The position numbers and the translations under genes were made by a program. Below are positions 34,146-42,666 of a DNA stretch of 50,937 nt, piece after piece. The stretch covers positions 1 to 50,937 of the forward strand of contig JBOGEB010000010.1 in NCBI GenBank assembly GCA_050743125.1, read 5' to 3'. Origin of the DNA: JBOGEB01 sp050743125. GTDB taxonomy: Bacteria > Actinomycetota > Nitriliruptoria > Euzebyales > Egibacteraceae. The first letter of the stretch is position 1, and every line of letters begins with the position of its first letter. The notes beneath the pieces were generated by a model, which was not told the origin of the DNA, did no database searches, and was given only the letters and a program-made list of their open reading frames with translations.

Positions 34146-34900
34146 CGGCAAAGATCGCTCTGACGGGGCTTCCGCTCGTGTTCCTCGCCGTCCTCAGCGT
34201 CGAGGCCTACCTCGCCATGACCGCCACGTACCTGCAGGACGATCCGGCCCTCCTCGCCCAGGCAACCGTCGGCCCGCCCAGCGCAACTGGGCAGCCTCTC
34301 GAGCTCGTCGTCCTCGGCGACTCGACGGCTGCGGGGATTGGATCGCCGACGGCGGCGCAGTCGCTCGCGGTGCTGGTCGCGGACCGGGTCGCGCACCGTG
34401 TCCGCCGCCCGGTCCACGTGGTCTCCAAGGGGGTGGCGGGCGCGCGGACCGCGACGGTGCTCGGGCGTCAGGTCCCACTGCTCGAGGCAGCCAAGCCCGA
34501 TGTCGTGCTGATCGTGGTCGGGTCCAACGACGTCACCCATGTCACCGCGCCGTGGACGATGCGGCGCCAGACCGCGGCGCTCGTCGAGGCTGCCCGCAAC
34601 GTCGGTCACGCGCCCGTCGTGATCGGCGGGATCCCGCAGTTCCGTACGGTGCCGGCGTTCTCCCAGCCGCTCCGCTGGGTCACCGGCCGGTACGCGAGCG
34701 TGCTCCGCGAGGCTCAGCGCGCCGCCGCCGCCGAGACCCGTGCCGCCTACGTCGACATCGCCGCCCTGGCCAGTCCCCGGTTCCTCGGCCGGCCCGAGTC
34801 GATGTCCTCCGACGGCTTCCACCCGTCCTCGGTCGGCTACGGCTTCTGGGCCGACGCCCTCGCCCCCGCCGTGGCCGACGCGGTGCGCTCAGCGGGCTGA
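34142..34900 (+). CDS. SGNH/GDSL hydrolase, membrane-anchored or secreted
   Basis: 252-aa SGNH-fold esterase. The N-terminal hydrophobic segment (residues ~5-28, IALTGLPLVFLAVLSVEAYLAM) looks like an uncleaved anchor or signal. Block I is ELVVLGDSTAAGIG with the catalytic serine, block III is LIVVGSNDVTHV, and block V is SSDGFHPSSVGYGFWADAL with the Asp-x-x-His pair, so the catalytic set is intact. Start is GTG 34142 overlapping the previous stop (GTGA). Third gene of the operon with the PLP enzyme and the inactive hydrolase; substrate probably an acyl ester on lipid or polysaccharide, which is inference. Confidence 0.85.
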   Translation: MTAKIALTGLPLVFLAVLSVEAYLAMTATYLQDDPALLAQATVGPPSATGQPLELVVLGDSTAAGIGSPTAAQSLAVLVADRVAHRVRRPVHVVSKGVAGARTATVLGRQVPLLEAAKPDVVLIVVGSNDVTHVTAPWTMRRQTAALVEAARNVGHAPVVIGGIPQFRTVPAFSQPLRWVTGRYASVLREAQRAAAAETRAAYVDIAALASPRFLGRPESMSSDGFHPSSVGYGFWADALAPAVADAVRSAG

Positions 34901-35203
34901 GGGACCGGCGTCTTTGTGCAGCGTGCGGCGGCGACGCAGCTCGCGGGTTGAGACCGTCAAGGACCCGGCCATAGGGCTCACCGCTGCGACCAGTGCGAGG
35001 AGCAGCTGCCACTCCGGCGCGTCGGCAATGGTGAAGGCAGCAGTGACGAGGCCGAAGGTCACGGCGATCATCGCGACGGCGCACGCGCTGACCCAGTTTG
35101 ATCTGAGCAGCCGGAAGTATGCGACCGCTGCCACGCCAGCGAAGACGAGCACGACCGTCGCCGCCGACGCTCGCAGCGGCAACGACCAGCGCAGAGGCAG
35201 CAA
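34889..35203 (-). CDS. Small membrane protein, three TM helices
   Basis: 104-aa product with hydrophobic segments SAATVVLVFAGVAAVAYF, WVSACAVAMIAVTFGLVTAAF and WQLLLALVAAVSPMAGS, then a basic cytoplasmic tail (TRELRRRRTLHK). Unrecognised. It converges on the SGNH gene and overlaps its last 12 bp. Hydrophobic pattern and lack of a competing gene support it. Confidence 0.5.
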   Translation of the reverse strand: MLPLRWSLPLRASAATVVLVFAGVAAVAYFRLLRSNWVSACAVAMIAVTFGLVTAAFTIADAPEWQLLLALVAAVSPMAGSLTVSTRELRRRRTLHKDAGPSAR

Positions 35204-35228
35204 GGCTGCGGCGAGAAACAGCGGGTAG

Positions 35229-35561
35229 GCGGTCGAAGCGCTCGTTGACCGAGCATCCGCAACGCTGGGCCACGTCCGGATGGAGTGGGCCTACGACGGG
35301 GCAACCGCCTGGATCCTTCAGTTGCACTGTTGGTCCGAGTTCATGACTCCCGGTGTCATCTCCCCAGGCGAGACCGATCGTTGGCGGAGGTTCGATCCTT
35401 CGGACGGTCTCGACGCCCTCCGCGAATTGATCACGACCGTGAGCCGGACAGGCGAGGGTGTCGAGATGACGCAGCCGGTTGGCATCACCTCCCACGTCGG
35501 CGATCTGCTCCGTAAGGCTGGCGTCCCTGGCCGGATCGCGGTCGTGGCAGAGCTGCGGTGA
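35229..35561 (+). pseudogene. Possible 3' remnant of a larger gene
   Basis: A TAG at 35226 opens a frame reading AVEALVDRASATLGHVRMEWAYDGATAWILQLHCW and ending GVPGRIAVVAELR (113 to 93 aa, depending on start; ATG at 35280). The sequence looks coding (balanced composition, beta-strand pattern), but there is no good start or ribosome site. It may be the end of a larger enzyme whose 5' part is lost. Family not recognised with confidence. Confidence 0.35.
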
Positions 35562-35731
35562 CGCACCGAGCGCGGTCCTGCGCCGCGCTCGCAAGGCACA
35601 CCGAGCGGCTGAGCGGCTTGTACTCCTGGACTTGGCGGGCGCGGGGGGGAGGGGTAGCCTGCTGGCTTCCACGGGCGGTCCATCCTCGAGGCCGTCTGTC
35701 CAACTCCAGATGATGAAAAGGGGGCGGGGCC

Positions 35732-36049
35732 ATGTCAGAGGCCAACAACATGAGCAGCAGTCCTGATGACGGTGACTGGTTCGAGATCGCCGCGAAGGTG
35801 CGTGTGCAGGTCATGGATCGCGATCAGTTGACCACGGCGGCGATCACTGAGGCACGAAGTCGCCCCTACAACCACGAAGACGGCGAGTCCGCCACCCAGG
35901 CCCAGATCGCGGAAATCCAAAGCGACCTTGCTGAGGCCATCATGGAGCTCGTCGACCCGATCGCCCTGACGGGCAACCTCCCGGGTGCCGAGCCAAGCGA
36001 CGCCCAGGTCTCAGTCGGCGTCTGCGCGCCGTTTCAGCGACCGGCGTAG
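35732..36049 (+). CDS. Hypothetical acidic protein
   Basis: 105 aa, unrecognised: MSEANNMSSSPDDGDWFEIAAKVRVQVMDRDQL, then an acidic helical stretch ATQAQIAEIQSDLAEAIMELVDP. AAAAGGGGGCGGGG upstream offers a ribosome site 5-9 nt before the ATG. It ends just before a strong hairpin (36062-36094). Soluble, no signal peptide. Function unknown. Confidence 0.5.
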   Translation: MSEANNMSSSPDDGDWFEIAAKVRVQVMDRDQLTTAAITEARSRPYNHEDGESATQAQIAEIQSDLAEAIMELVDPIALTGNLPGAEPSDAQVSVGVCAPFQRPA

Positions 36050-36061
36050 CGAGCGGAACGA

Positions 36062-36094
36062 CTTGACGCCGACCTCATCGAGGTCGGCGTCAAG
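36062..36094. terminator. Bidirectional hairpin terminator
   Basis: CTTGACGCCGACCTC (36062-36076), loop ATC, GAGGTCGGCGTCAAG (36080-36094): a perfect 15-bp stem. It lies between convergent genes (stops at 36049 and 36108), followed by GTTTCC on the plus strand. It should end transcription from both sides. Confidence 0.75.
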
Positions 36095-36107
36095 GTTTCC
36101 GACGCCG

Positions 36108-36371
36108 CTAGGCGACCCTGCGGGAGCGGACGAGACGCAAGAGCAGCACCAAGATGACCGCGCCGACGATGCTGCCGATGATGCCCGAGGCGCTCAGCTC
36201 GAACTTCCCTCCGAAGATGAGCGCCCCGAGGAACCCCCCGACGAACGAACCGACGATGCCGAGGATGATCGTGGCAAGGATGCCCATTGGGTCAGGGCCC
36301 GGCACGAGCAGCCGCGCGACCGCACCCGCGATCAACCCGATGACGATGAACGTGATGATGGTGACGAACAT
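36108..36371 (-). CDS. GlsB/YeaQ/YmgE family stress-response membrane protein
   Basis: 87-aa small membrane protein (transglycosylase-associated family). Three hydrophobic segments with glycine-rich packing: IITFIVIGLIAGAVARLLVPG, ILATIILGIVGSFVGGFLGALIFG and IIGSIVGAVILVLLLRLV. The motif GPDPMGILATIILGIVGSFVGG is characteristic of the family. Linked to envelope or acid stress in other bacteria; precise role unknown. Confidence 0.88.
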   Translation of the reverse strand: MFVTIITFIVIGLIAGAVARLLVPGPDPMGILATIILGIVGSFVGGFLGALIFGGKFELSASGIIGSIVGAVILVLLLRLVRSRRVA

Positions 36372-36518
36372 GGCGGTCCTTCCCGAGATGGCGATCCATC
36401 AGGGATATCCAGGGTCAGCGGGCCTCCCCACTTGCTGGCAGAGCTGACCCCTGTAAGCGTACGATCACCCCCCTCCAATTGACAGCACAATCCGACGGAA
36501 GATCAAGAAGGGCAAATC

Positions 36519-36755
36519 ATGCCCGTCATCAAGACGATCGACCTCGTTGGGGTCTCAACCAAGTCCTGGCGCGACGCCGCGAACAAGGCGCTCGAGGAGG
36601 CGGCCAAGACCCTGCGGGGCATCGAGGGCCTCGACGTCGTCGAGACCTCGGCCATCGTTGCGGACAACCAGATCGCCGAGTACCACACCCACGTGCGCAT
36701 CCGCTTCCGCATCGAGCGTGAGGGGGTGCGGGGAAACGCCCCCGAGAGACTATAG
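36519..36755 (+). CDS. Dodecin family flavin-binding protein
   Basis: 78 aa, the dodecin length. Dodecins form 12-mers that store or buffer FMN/riboflavin or related ligands. Family pattern: VIKTIDLVGVSTKSWRDAANKALEEA, TLRGIEGLDVVETSAIVADNQIAEYHTHVRIRFRIE (strands separated by one helix). AAGGGC precedes the ATG by 7 nt. It stands between the GlsB-like gene (divergent) and purA; 92 bp separate it from purA. Confidence 0.85.
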   Translation: MPVIKTIDLVGVSTKSWRDAANKALEEAAKTLRGIEGLDVVETSAIVADNQIAEYHTHVRIRFRIEREGVRGNAPERL

Positions 36756-36847
36756 GGCGCCGACATGCCTGCCGTAGACCGCGCCGACCGCCCCCAACCG
36801 ACCGCGCGAACCTCCCCCACCCACCCACCCTTGCCTGGAGGCGGGCC

Positions 36848-38125
36848 TTGCCTGCCGTAATCCTTGTGGGCACCCAGTGGGGCGACGAGGGCAAGGGCAA
36901 GGCAACCGACCTGCTCGCCGACGACGTCGACCTGGTCGTCCGCTATCAGGGCGGGAACAACGCGGGTCACACGGTCATTGTCGGCGACCGTACCCTCAAG
37001 CTCCATCTCGTGCCGTCCGGTGTCTTGTACACACATGTCACTCCGGTCATTGCCGACGGCGTGGTCGTCGACCCGGGCGTTCTGCTTGACGAGCTCGACG
37101 AGCTCGTCGCCCAGGGCATCGACGTCTCGAAGCTCAAGATCAGCGGCAACGCGCATCTGATCATGCCGTACCACCTCGAGCTCGACCGGGTGACCGAGCG
37201 CTACCTGGGCCGGCAGAAGCTCGGCACGACGAAGCGCGGCATCGGCCCCGCCTACGCGGACAAGGCGGTGCGGGTGGGCTTACGGGTGCAGGACCTCTAC
37301 GACATGAAGATCTTCCGCCAGAAGCTCGACGTCGTGCTGAAAGAGAAGAACGCGGTCCTGTCCCGGGTCTACAACCGCCTGCCGATGAAGGCCACCGACA
37401 TCGAGACCGAGTACGCGGTGTACGCCGAGCGGCTGGGGCCGTACATCGTGGACACCTCCTCGCTCCTGCACGAGGCGCTGGAGGCGGGGAAGACGATCCT
37501 CCTCGAGGGCGCCCAAGGAACGCTGCTCGACCTCGACCACGGCACGTACCCGTTCGTGACCTCGTCGAACCCCGTCGCCGGCGGCGCGCTGACCGGCGCC
37601 GGGATCGGCCCGCGCCACGTCGACCGGGTCATCGGGATCACCAAGGCTTACGTCACACGGGTCGGCTCGGGGCCGTTCCCGACTGAGTTGGGCGGTGAGC
37701 TCGCCGAGCGCCTCGTCGAGCGCGGGCAGGAGTACGGCACGACCACGGGCCGCCGCCGCCGGGTCGGCTGGTTCGACGCGGTGCTCATCCGCTACGCCGC
37801 GCGGGTGAACGGCCTCGACGAGCACTTCCTGACCAAGCTCGACGTGTTGAGCGAGTTCGACCCGCTGCGGGTGTGCCGCGCTTACCGCTACCAGGGCCAC
37901 GAGTACGAGCACTTTCCGCCGCACCAGTCGATCTTCCACCATGCCCAGCCCGTCTACTCCGAGCTGCCTGGCTGGTGGGAGCCCATCAGCCAGGTGACGG
38001 ACTATCGGGACCTGCCGAAGAACGCGCAAGCGTTCGTCGACCGGCTGGAGGAGCTCTCGGGCGTCCCCATCCGCTGGGTCTCCGTCGGCCCGGACCGCCA
38101 GCAGACCCTGGAGCGGCTGCGGTGA
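36848..38125 (+). CDS. purA: Adenylosuccinate synthetase
   Basis: 425-aa enzyme that joins IMP and aspartate using GTP, the first step from IMP to AMP. Motifs: ILVGTQWGDEGKGKATDLLA (P-loop with catalytic Asp), YQGGNNAGHTVIVGDRTLKLHLVPSG (split), KRGIGPAYADKAVRVGLRV, EGAQGTLLDLDHGTYPFVTSSN (split) and GTTTGRRRRVGWFDAV. TTG 36848 is the start: GGAGG (36837-36841) lies 6 nt upstream and MPAVILVGTQWGDEGKG follows. It ends at a TGA that is the first copy of a 23-bp tandem repeat, next to a scaffold gap. Confidence 0.95.
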   Translation: MPAVILVGTQWGDEGKGKATDLLADDVDLVVRYQGGNNAGHTVIVGDRTLKLHLVPSGVLYTHVTPVIADGVVVDPGVLLDELDELVAQGIDVSKLKISGNAHLIMPYHLELDRVTERYLGRQKLGTTKRGIGPAYADKAVRVGLRVQDLYDMKIFRQKLDVVLKEKNAVLSRVYNRLPMKATDIETEYAVYAERLGPYIVDTSSLLHEALEAGKTILLEGAQGTLLDLDHGTYPFVTSSNPVAGGALTGAGIGPRHVDRVIGITKAYVTRVGSGPFPTELGGELAERLVERGQEYGTTTGRRRRVGWFDAVLIRYAARVNGLDEHFLTKLDVLSEFDPLRVCRAYRYQGHEYEHFPPHQSIFHHAQPVYSELPGWWEPISQVTDYRDLPKNAQAFVDRLEELSGVPIRWVSVGPDRQQTLERLR

Positions 38126-38290
38126 ANNNNNNNNNNNNNNNNNNNNNNNNNNNNNNNNNNNNNNNNNNNNNNNNNNNNNNNNNNNNNNNNNNNNNNNNNN
38201 NNNNNNNNNNNNNNNNNNNNNNNNNNGGAGCGGCTGCGGTGAACATGCGGGAGCGGCTGCGGTGAAGATGCGGGAGCGTGGCGGGTGAAG
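38109..38290 (+). repeat. 23-bp tandem repeat and scaffold gap between purA and purD
   Basis: GGAGCGGCTGCGGTGAA ends purA (CGG TGA stop), then 100 N (38127-38226), then two further units of GGAGCGGCTGCGGTGAA plus [C/G]ATGCG. A degenerate unit GGAGCGTGGCGGGTGAAG follows, whose GTG is the purD start. Each unit thus repeats a stop/start GTGA junction. The gap probably hides more units collapsed by the assembler. Confidence 0.85.
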
Positions 38291-39571
38291 GTGCTCGTGC
38301 TGGGCGGCGGCGGCCGTGAGCACGCGCTGTGCTGGGCGCTGTCCCAGTCCGAGGCAGTGCACGAGGTGCTCTGCGCGCCCGGCAACGCCGGGATCGCCGA
38401 GGTCGCCGAGCTGCGGGACGTGGACCCGACCGACGTCGCGATGGTGCGGGAGCTGGCGGTGCGCGCGGGCGTCGACCTCGTCGTCGTGGGGCCGGAGGCG
38501 CCGCTGGTCGCGGGGGTGGCCGACACCCTGGCGGTCGCCGGCGTGCCGGTGTTCGGGCCGGGGAGGTCGGCGGCGCGCATCGAGAGCTCGAAGACGTTCG
38601 CGAAGGAGGTCATGGCCGCTGCGGGCGTGCCCACCAGCGCGTACTGGAGCGGGAGCGGTCCGATGCAGGCCCGGCAGGCGCTGGAGCGGTTCGAGCCGCC
38701 GTACGTCGTGAAGGCGGACGGCCTGGCCGCCGGCAAGGGCGTGCGGATCTGCGCAGACCACGCCGAGGCTGAGGATGCGATCGACGACGCGCTGGTCGGC
38801 GGGCGGTTCGGCGCGGCGGGCGAGACGATCGTGATCGAGGAGTTCCTCGACGGCCCGGAGCTGTCGGTGTTCGCGGCCTGCGGCTCGGCGTCCCCTACGG
38901 TGCTCGGCGCCGCGCAGGACTACAAGCGCGCGCTGGACGGCGACCGGGGCCTCAACACCGGTGGAATGGGCTCGTACACGCCGGTGCCAGCTTGGACGCC
39001 GGACCTCGCGGGAAAGGTCGAGGAGACGATCCTGGCGCCCACATTGGACGAGCTGGCGCGGCGCGGCCTGGCGTACTGCGGGGTGCTCTACGCCGGCCTC
39101 GTGCTCACCGCCAACGGGCCGAAGGTCCTCGAGTTCAACGCGCGCTTCGGCGACCCCGAGGCGCAGGCTCTGCTGCCGTGCCTGGCCGGCGGGCTCGCAC
39201 AGCTGCTGGCCGCTTGCGCTGGCGCTTGCGCTGGCGCTGGCGCTGGCGCGAGCACCGACGGGTCGGCTGTGGTGCGCGTGAGAAGCGCGTGCGTGACCGT
39301 GGTGCTCGCCTCCGGCGGCTACCCCGGTGACTACGAGGTCGGCAAGCCGGTCAGTGGCCTGGACGAGGCCGCGGCGGTGCCCGGCGCGATCGTGTTCCAT
39401 GCGGGAACCCGCAGCGAGGGCGGCCAAATCGTCACTGCTGGCGGGCGCGTCCTCACGGTCTCCGGACTGGGCCCGACCGTCGCCGAGGCCCGGGCCGTGG
39501 CGTACGCCGCCGCTGACCGGATCCACTTCGACGGCCTCCACCGCCGCTCCGACATCGCCGCGGGCGCCTGA
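38285..39571 (+). CDS. purD: Phosphoribosylamine-glycine ligase (GAR synthetase)
   Basis: 428-aa ATP-grasp enzyme, second step of purine synthesis. Motifs: KVLVLGGGGREHALCWAL, LVVVGPEAPLVAGVADTL, RIESSKTFAKEVMAAAGVPT, VVKADGLAAGKGV, GETIVIEEFLDGPELSVFA, GLNTGGMGSYTPVP, LEFNARFGDPEAQALLP, and SGGYPGDYEVGKPVSGL. Start is GTG 38285 in the last unit of the tandem repeat. An Ala/Gly low-complexity insert (ACAGACAGAGAGAS), encoded by GCTTGC/GCTGGC hexamer repeats at 39214-39252, lies before the last domain; the usual family linker there is shorter. Confidence 0.95.
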   Translation: MKVLVLGGGGREHALCWALSQSEAVHEVLCAPGNAGIAEVAELRDVDPTDVAMVRELAVRAGVDLVVVGPEAPLVAGVADTLAVAGVPVFGPGRSAARIESSKTFAKEVMAAAGVPTSAYWSGSGPMQARQALERFEPPYVVKADGLAAGKGVRICADHAEAEDAIDDALVGGRFGAAGETIVIEEFLDGPELSVFAACGSASPTVLGAAQDYKRALDGDRGLNTGGMGSYTPVPAWTPDLAGKVEETILAPTLDELARRGLAYCGVLYAGLVLTANGPKVLEFNARFGDPEAQALLPCLAGGLAQLLAACAGACAGAGAGASTDGSAVVRVRSACVTVVLASGGYPGDYEVGKPVSGLDEAAAVPGAIVFHAGTRSEGGQIVTAGGRVLTVSGLGPTVAEARAVAYAAADRIHFDGLHRRSDIAAGA

Positions 39572-39700
39572 GCCTGGTGGGCGGGTCGGAGGATCGCGGC
39601 CGTATTGGCCGGGATCCTTCGCGCAGTGGGGCCTGCGGTTGCCGGTAGCGGCCGGACACCGTTGTGCGTCATGCTCGCTGTAGCGTTGAAGGAGGTCACG

Positions 39701-40168
39701 ATGGCCGTCCCGGTGGTCGGGGTGCTCGTGGGCAGCCTGATCGATCAGAAAGTCATGGACGAGGCATGCGTGATCCTCGAGAAGTTCGGGATCGCCTACG
39801 AGTTGGAGGTCATGAGCGCGCATCGTGACCCGGGGCGGGTCGCCCGTTACGCGTATGAGGCGGAGAGCCGTGGTCTGGAGGTGTTGATCGCTGGTGACAG
39901 CCGTGCGGCGCATCTGCCCGGGGTGGTTGCCGCGTACACGGTGTTGCCGGTGATCGGTGTGCCGATCTCGTCGCCGCCGCTGGGCGGCGTCGATGCGCTC
40001 TACTGCATCGTGCAGATGCCGAAGGGCGTGCCGGTCGCGACGGTCGCCGTGGACGGGGCCGCGAACGCGGCGGTGCTCGCCGCTCAGATCCTGTCCGTCG
40101 GCGACCTCGACCTGCGCGAGATGCTCCGCGACTTCAAGCAGCAGCTCGCGCAGGGGTCGCGCCTGTGA
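39701..40168 (+). CDS. purE: PurE-family N5-CAIR mutase / AIR carboxylase, divergent copy
   Basis: 155 aa. Compared with canonical PurE, GS-x-SD near the N-terminus becomes GSLID (the second serine, Ser18 in E. coli numbering, is isoleucine). SAHRTP becomes SAHRDP, and AGAGGAAHLPG becomes AGDSRAAHLPG. PVIGVPISSPPLGGVDALYCIVQMPKGVPVATV is conserved. The active-site His-Arg of SAHR and the AAHLPG His remain. Start ATG 39701 has AAGGAGG 5-6 nt upstream; the frame to 39605 is unsupported. It overlaps purB by GTGA. A second, canonical purE lies at 42136-42666. It may be an active variant or a specialised homologue. Confidence 0.8.
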   Translation: MAVPVVGVLVGSLIDQKVMDEACVILEKFGIAYELEVMSAHRDPGRVARYAYEAESRGLEVLIAGDSRAAHLPGVVAAYTVLPVIGVPISSPPLGGVDALYCIVQMPKGVPVATVAVDGAANAAVLAAQILSVGDLDLREMLRDFKQQLAQGSRL

Positions 40169-41451
40169 TCGATCGTTACACGCTGCCCGAGATGGGGGCG
40201 CTGTGGACGGACGAGGCGAGGCTTGCGACCTGGGTCGAGGTCGAGGTGCTCGTGTGTGAGGCCCTCGCCGAGCTCGGGGTCGTCCCGGCCGCCGACCTCG
40301 CCGCGATCAAGCGGGGCCGGCCGCCTGCTCCCGAGCGTTGCGCGGAGATCGAGCGGGAGACGGACCATGACGTCATCGCGTTCCTCACCGCGTTCCGCGA
40401 GACGATCCCCTCGCCGGAGGCCGCCCGCTGGGTCCATCACGGGCTGACCTCGTCTGACCTGGTCGACACCGCGTTGGCGGTGCTGTTGGGCCGGGCGGCT
40501 GACCTTGTGCTCGTCGAGGCCACGGCGCTCGTGGCTGCGCTGAGGGCGCGGGCGCTCGGGCACTGGGACGACGTCTGCGTCGGGCGGACCCACGGTATGC
40601 ACGCGGAGCCGACGACGTTCGGGCACAAGCTCGCCGCGCTCGCGTTCGCGGTCGACCGCGGCCGGAGCCGGCTTGGGGCCGCCCGCGAGGGCGTCGCGGT
40701 CGGGTCGATCTCGGGCGCGGTCGGCACCTATGCGCACCTGGACCCGTCGGTGGAGGCGTTCGTCTGCGCCCGGCTCGGCCTGGGGGTCGAGCCCGTGCCC
40801 ACCCAGGTCGTGGCCCGTGACCGACACGCGCAGCTGCTGTGCGCGCTCGCGCTGCTCGGCGCGGGGGTCGAGCAGGTCGGTTTGGAGGTCCGCCACCTCC
40901 AGCGCACCGAGGTGCGCGAGGCCGCCGAGCCGTTCGGGGACGGCCAGAGGGGGTCCTCGGCGATGCCGCACAAGCGCAACCCGATCTACAGCGAGCGTAT
41001 CTGTGGGCTCGCGCGGGTCCTGCGCGCGAACGCGCTGGTCGGGTTGGAGAACGTCGCGTTGTGGCACGAGCGTGACATCAGCCACTCGTCGGCTGAGCGG
41101 GTCGTCCTGCCCGACTCGCTGGCGGTCGCGCATTACCAGTTGCGGATCGCCAGGCGGGTGATCGACGGGCTGGAGGTCGACGCCGCGCGGATGCGCGCGA
41201 ACCTCGACGCGACCGGCGGGCTGGTGTACTCCTCGCAGGTGCTGCTCGCTCTGGTCGAGCGGGGGATGGGCCGCGACGAGGCGTACAAGCTCGTCCAGTC
41301 GGCGGCGATGCGCGCGTGGGCCGCCGGTGTGCCGTTCCGCGAGGCTCTCGCCGAGGACGGCGTGGATGTTCCCGTCGAGGCGTTCGACCCCGCCCGGCTC
41401 CTCGCCCACCACGACGTGGTCCGCGCACGCCTGGAGGCCCTAGAGGTCTGA
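40165..41451 (+). CDS. purB: Adenylosuccinate lyase
   Basis: 428-aa fumarase-superfamily enzyme that cleaves SAICAR and adenylosuccinate. Motifs: WVEVEVLVCEALAELGVVP, TDHDVIAFLTAF, WVHHGLTSSDLVDTALAV, RTHGMHAEPTTFGHKLA, and the flexible catalytic loop GSSAMPHKRNPIYSERICGLAR with the catalytic serine. It ends LEALEV. Start GTG 40165 overlaps the purE stop (GTGA). The inverted-repeat-bounded cassette begins within 3 nt after its stop. Confidence 0.95.
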   Translation: MIDRYTLPEMGALWTDEARLATWVEVEVLVCEALAELGVVPAADLAAIKRGRPPAPERCAEIERETDHDVIAFLTAFRETIPSPEAARWVHHGLTSSDLVDTALAVLLGRAADLVLVEATALVAALRARALGHWDDVCVGRTHGMHAEPTTFGHKLAALAFAVDRGRSRLGAAREGVAVGSISGAVGTYAHLDPSVEAFVCARLGLGVEPVPTQVVARDRHAQLLCALALLGAGVEQVGLEVRHLQRTEVREAAEPFGDGQRGSSAMPHKRNPIYSERICGLARVLRANALVGLENVALWHERDISHSSAERVVLPDSLAVAHYQLRIARRVIDGLEVDAARMRANLDATGGLVYSSQVLLALVERGMGRDEAYKLVQSAAMRAWAAGVPFREALAEDGVDVPVEAFDPARLLAHHDVVRARLEALEV

Positions 41452-41563
41452 GGACGTGTTTGAGAAGGACTTGCGGGGGGGCCGCGTCCCGGAAAGAGGC
41501 GACCGGAACAGCTCTTCGCGAGCAGAACCCGACGCGACCCCCACAACAATGTTCAAACGCGTT

Positions 41564-42109
41564 CTACGGCTTCGCATCCGCCGGACCGACGCCAGCCGGA
41601 CTCGCGCTCTGCGGACCTGCACCCTGGGGACCCACGCCCTGCGGTCCCACCCCTATTGGGCCTACGCCCTGCGGCCCCACGCCTATTGGACCCGCGCCTG
41701 CCGGGAGCCGGACGCACTCAGGAGGCGTGCCGCGTTTGATGGAGCAGAAGTCGAGCGTAAAGCCCTTGTTTTTGTGTGGGTCCTTGCTGGCAAAGCGGAG
41801 GACCGGCTCGCCGAAGCAGACGTTTTTCGACCGGAAGACGTTTTCAGGCGGAGGTTTCCGGTCAACGACGAGCTTCGCGTACACGCAGGCCCCGTCTTCC
41901 TTGTTGGTGTCCTCCAGCTTCATGTCCCAAGCAATGGCATTCGACTCCACCTCGACTATTCCGTCCAACTTTCCGAAGCCGGTTCGCATCTCGAGCTTGT
42001 AGGGAACCGGAGCGGCGTTGGCGGGCAGGGCGGCCACGAGCACCGTGGCCACTGCTACCTGTGCGGCCGTCGCCAGCGAGCGGACAGTTCGTTCATGCTT
42101 TGCCAACAT
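41564..42109 (-). CDS. Secreted protein with Gly-Pro-rich C-terminal repeats
   Basis: 181 aa. Residues 1-32 form a Sec signal peptide (basic start, AAQVAVATVLVAALPANA, cleavage after ANA). The mature part is a small soluble domain (KLEMRTGFGKLDGIVEVESNAIAWDMKLEDTNKEDG) with three cysteines (GACVY, KNVCFG, DFCSIKRGTPPEC gives two). The C-terminus repeats GPIGVGPQGV about three and a half times, encoded by matching 30-bp DNA repeats at 41585-41695. This is collagen-like in glycine spacing (not strict GXY). GC of the domain part is lower than the purine genes. Function unknown; perhaps a surface or envelope protein. Confidence 0.65.
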   Translation of the reverse strand: MLAKHERTVRSLATAAQVAVATVLVAALPANAAPVPYKLEMRTGFGKLDGIVEVESNAIAWDMKLEDTNKEDGACVYAKLVVDRKPPPENVFRSKNVCFGEPVLRFASKDPHKNKGFTLDFCSIKRGTPPECVRLPAGAGPIGVGPQGVGPIGVGPQGVGPQGAGPQSASPAGVGPADAKP

Positions 42110-42135
42110 CAGTTGCTACCCCCTTGGGTCAGTGG

Positions 42136-42666
42136 TCAGTGGAAGCCGATGCGGGGATGGTTTCGGGTGGGGTCGAACTCGGCCTGGACCTGCGCGTCCT
42201 TCTCCTTGACCTTGGCGGCCAGGTCGTCGCGGAACGCGTCCACCCGGGCGCGCAGGGCGTCGTCGCCCGCGGCGAGGATGCGCACCGCGAGCAGGCCCGC
42301 GTTGCGGGCGCCGTCGATGGCGACGCACGCGACCGGGACACCGGAGGGCATCTGGGCAATGGACAGGAGCGCGTCGAGGCCGTCGAGGTTGGTCGCCGAG
42401 ACCGGGACGCCGATCACCGGCAACGACGTAACGGCGGCGAGTATCCCCGGCAGGTGAGCGGCGCCGCCCGCGCCGGCGATCAGGACGCGCAGCCCACGCC
42501 CGGCCGCCTCGCGTGCCCAGGCCAGGGTGTCGTCCGGAGTGCGGTGCGCGGACAGGACCCGCACCTCGGCGGCCAGATCGAACTCGCGCAGCGCCTTCAC
42601 GGCGTCGCGCATGACCGGCAGGTCCGAGTCGCTGCCCATGACGATCCCGACGAGTGGGGCATTCAC
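42136..42666 (-). CDS. purE: PurE, canonical N5-CAIR mutase-type copy
   Basis: 176 aa, class-I-like PurE: VGIVMGSDSDLPVMRDAVKAL, EVRVLSAHRTPDDTLAWA, LIAGAGGAAHLPGILAAVTSLPVIGVPV and LLSIAQMPSGVPVACVAIDGARNAGLLA. All active-site residues (Ser, Asp, His-Arg, His) are present. A C-terminal extension (KVKEKDAQVQAEFDPTRNHPRIGFH) is longer than in many homologues. Start GTG 42666. It lies on the strand opposite to the pur operon, inside the inverted-repeat-bounded cassette. Whether this copy or the divergent one at 39701 serves the pathway cannot be told; no purK is in the window. Confidence 0.92.
   Translation of the reverse strand: MNAPLVGIVMGSDSDLPVMRDAVKALREFDLAAEVRVLSAHRTPDDTLAWAREAAGRGLRVLIAGAGGAAHLPGILAAVTSLPVIGVPVSATNLDGLDALLSIAQMPSGVPVACVAIDGARNAGLLAVRILAAGDDALRARVDAFRDDLAAKVKEKDAQVQAEFDPTRNHPRIGFH

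Noticed and set aside
38109..38290. CRISPR-like repeat at the purA-purD gap
   Set aside because: Units are contiguous 23-bp repeats without unique spacers and contain coding ends; no cas genes.
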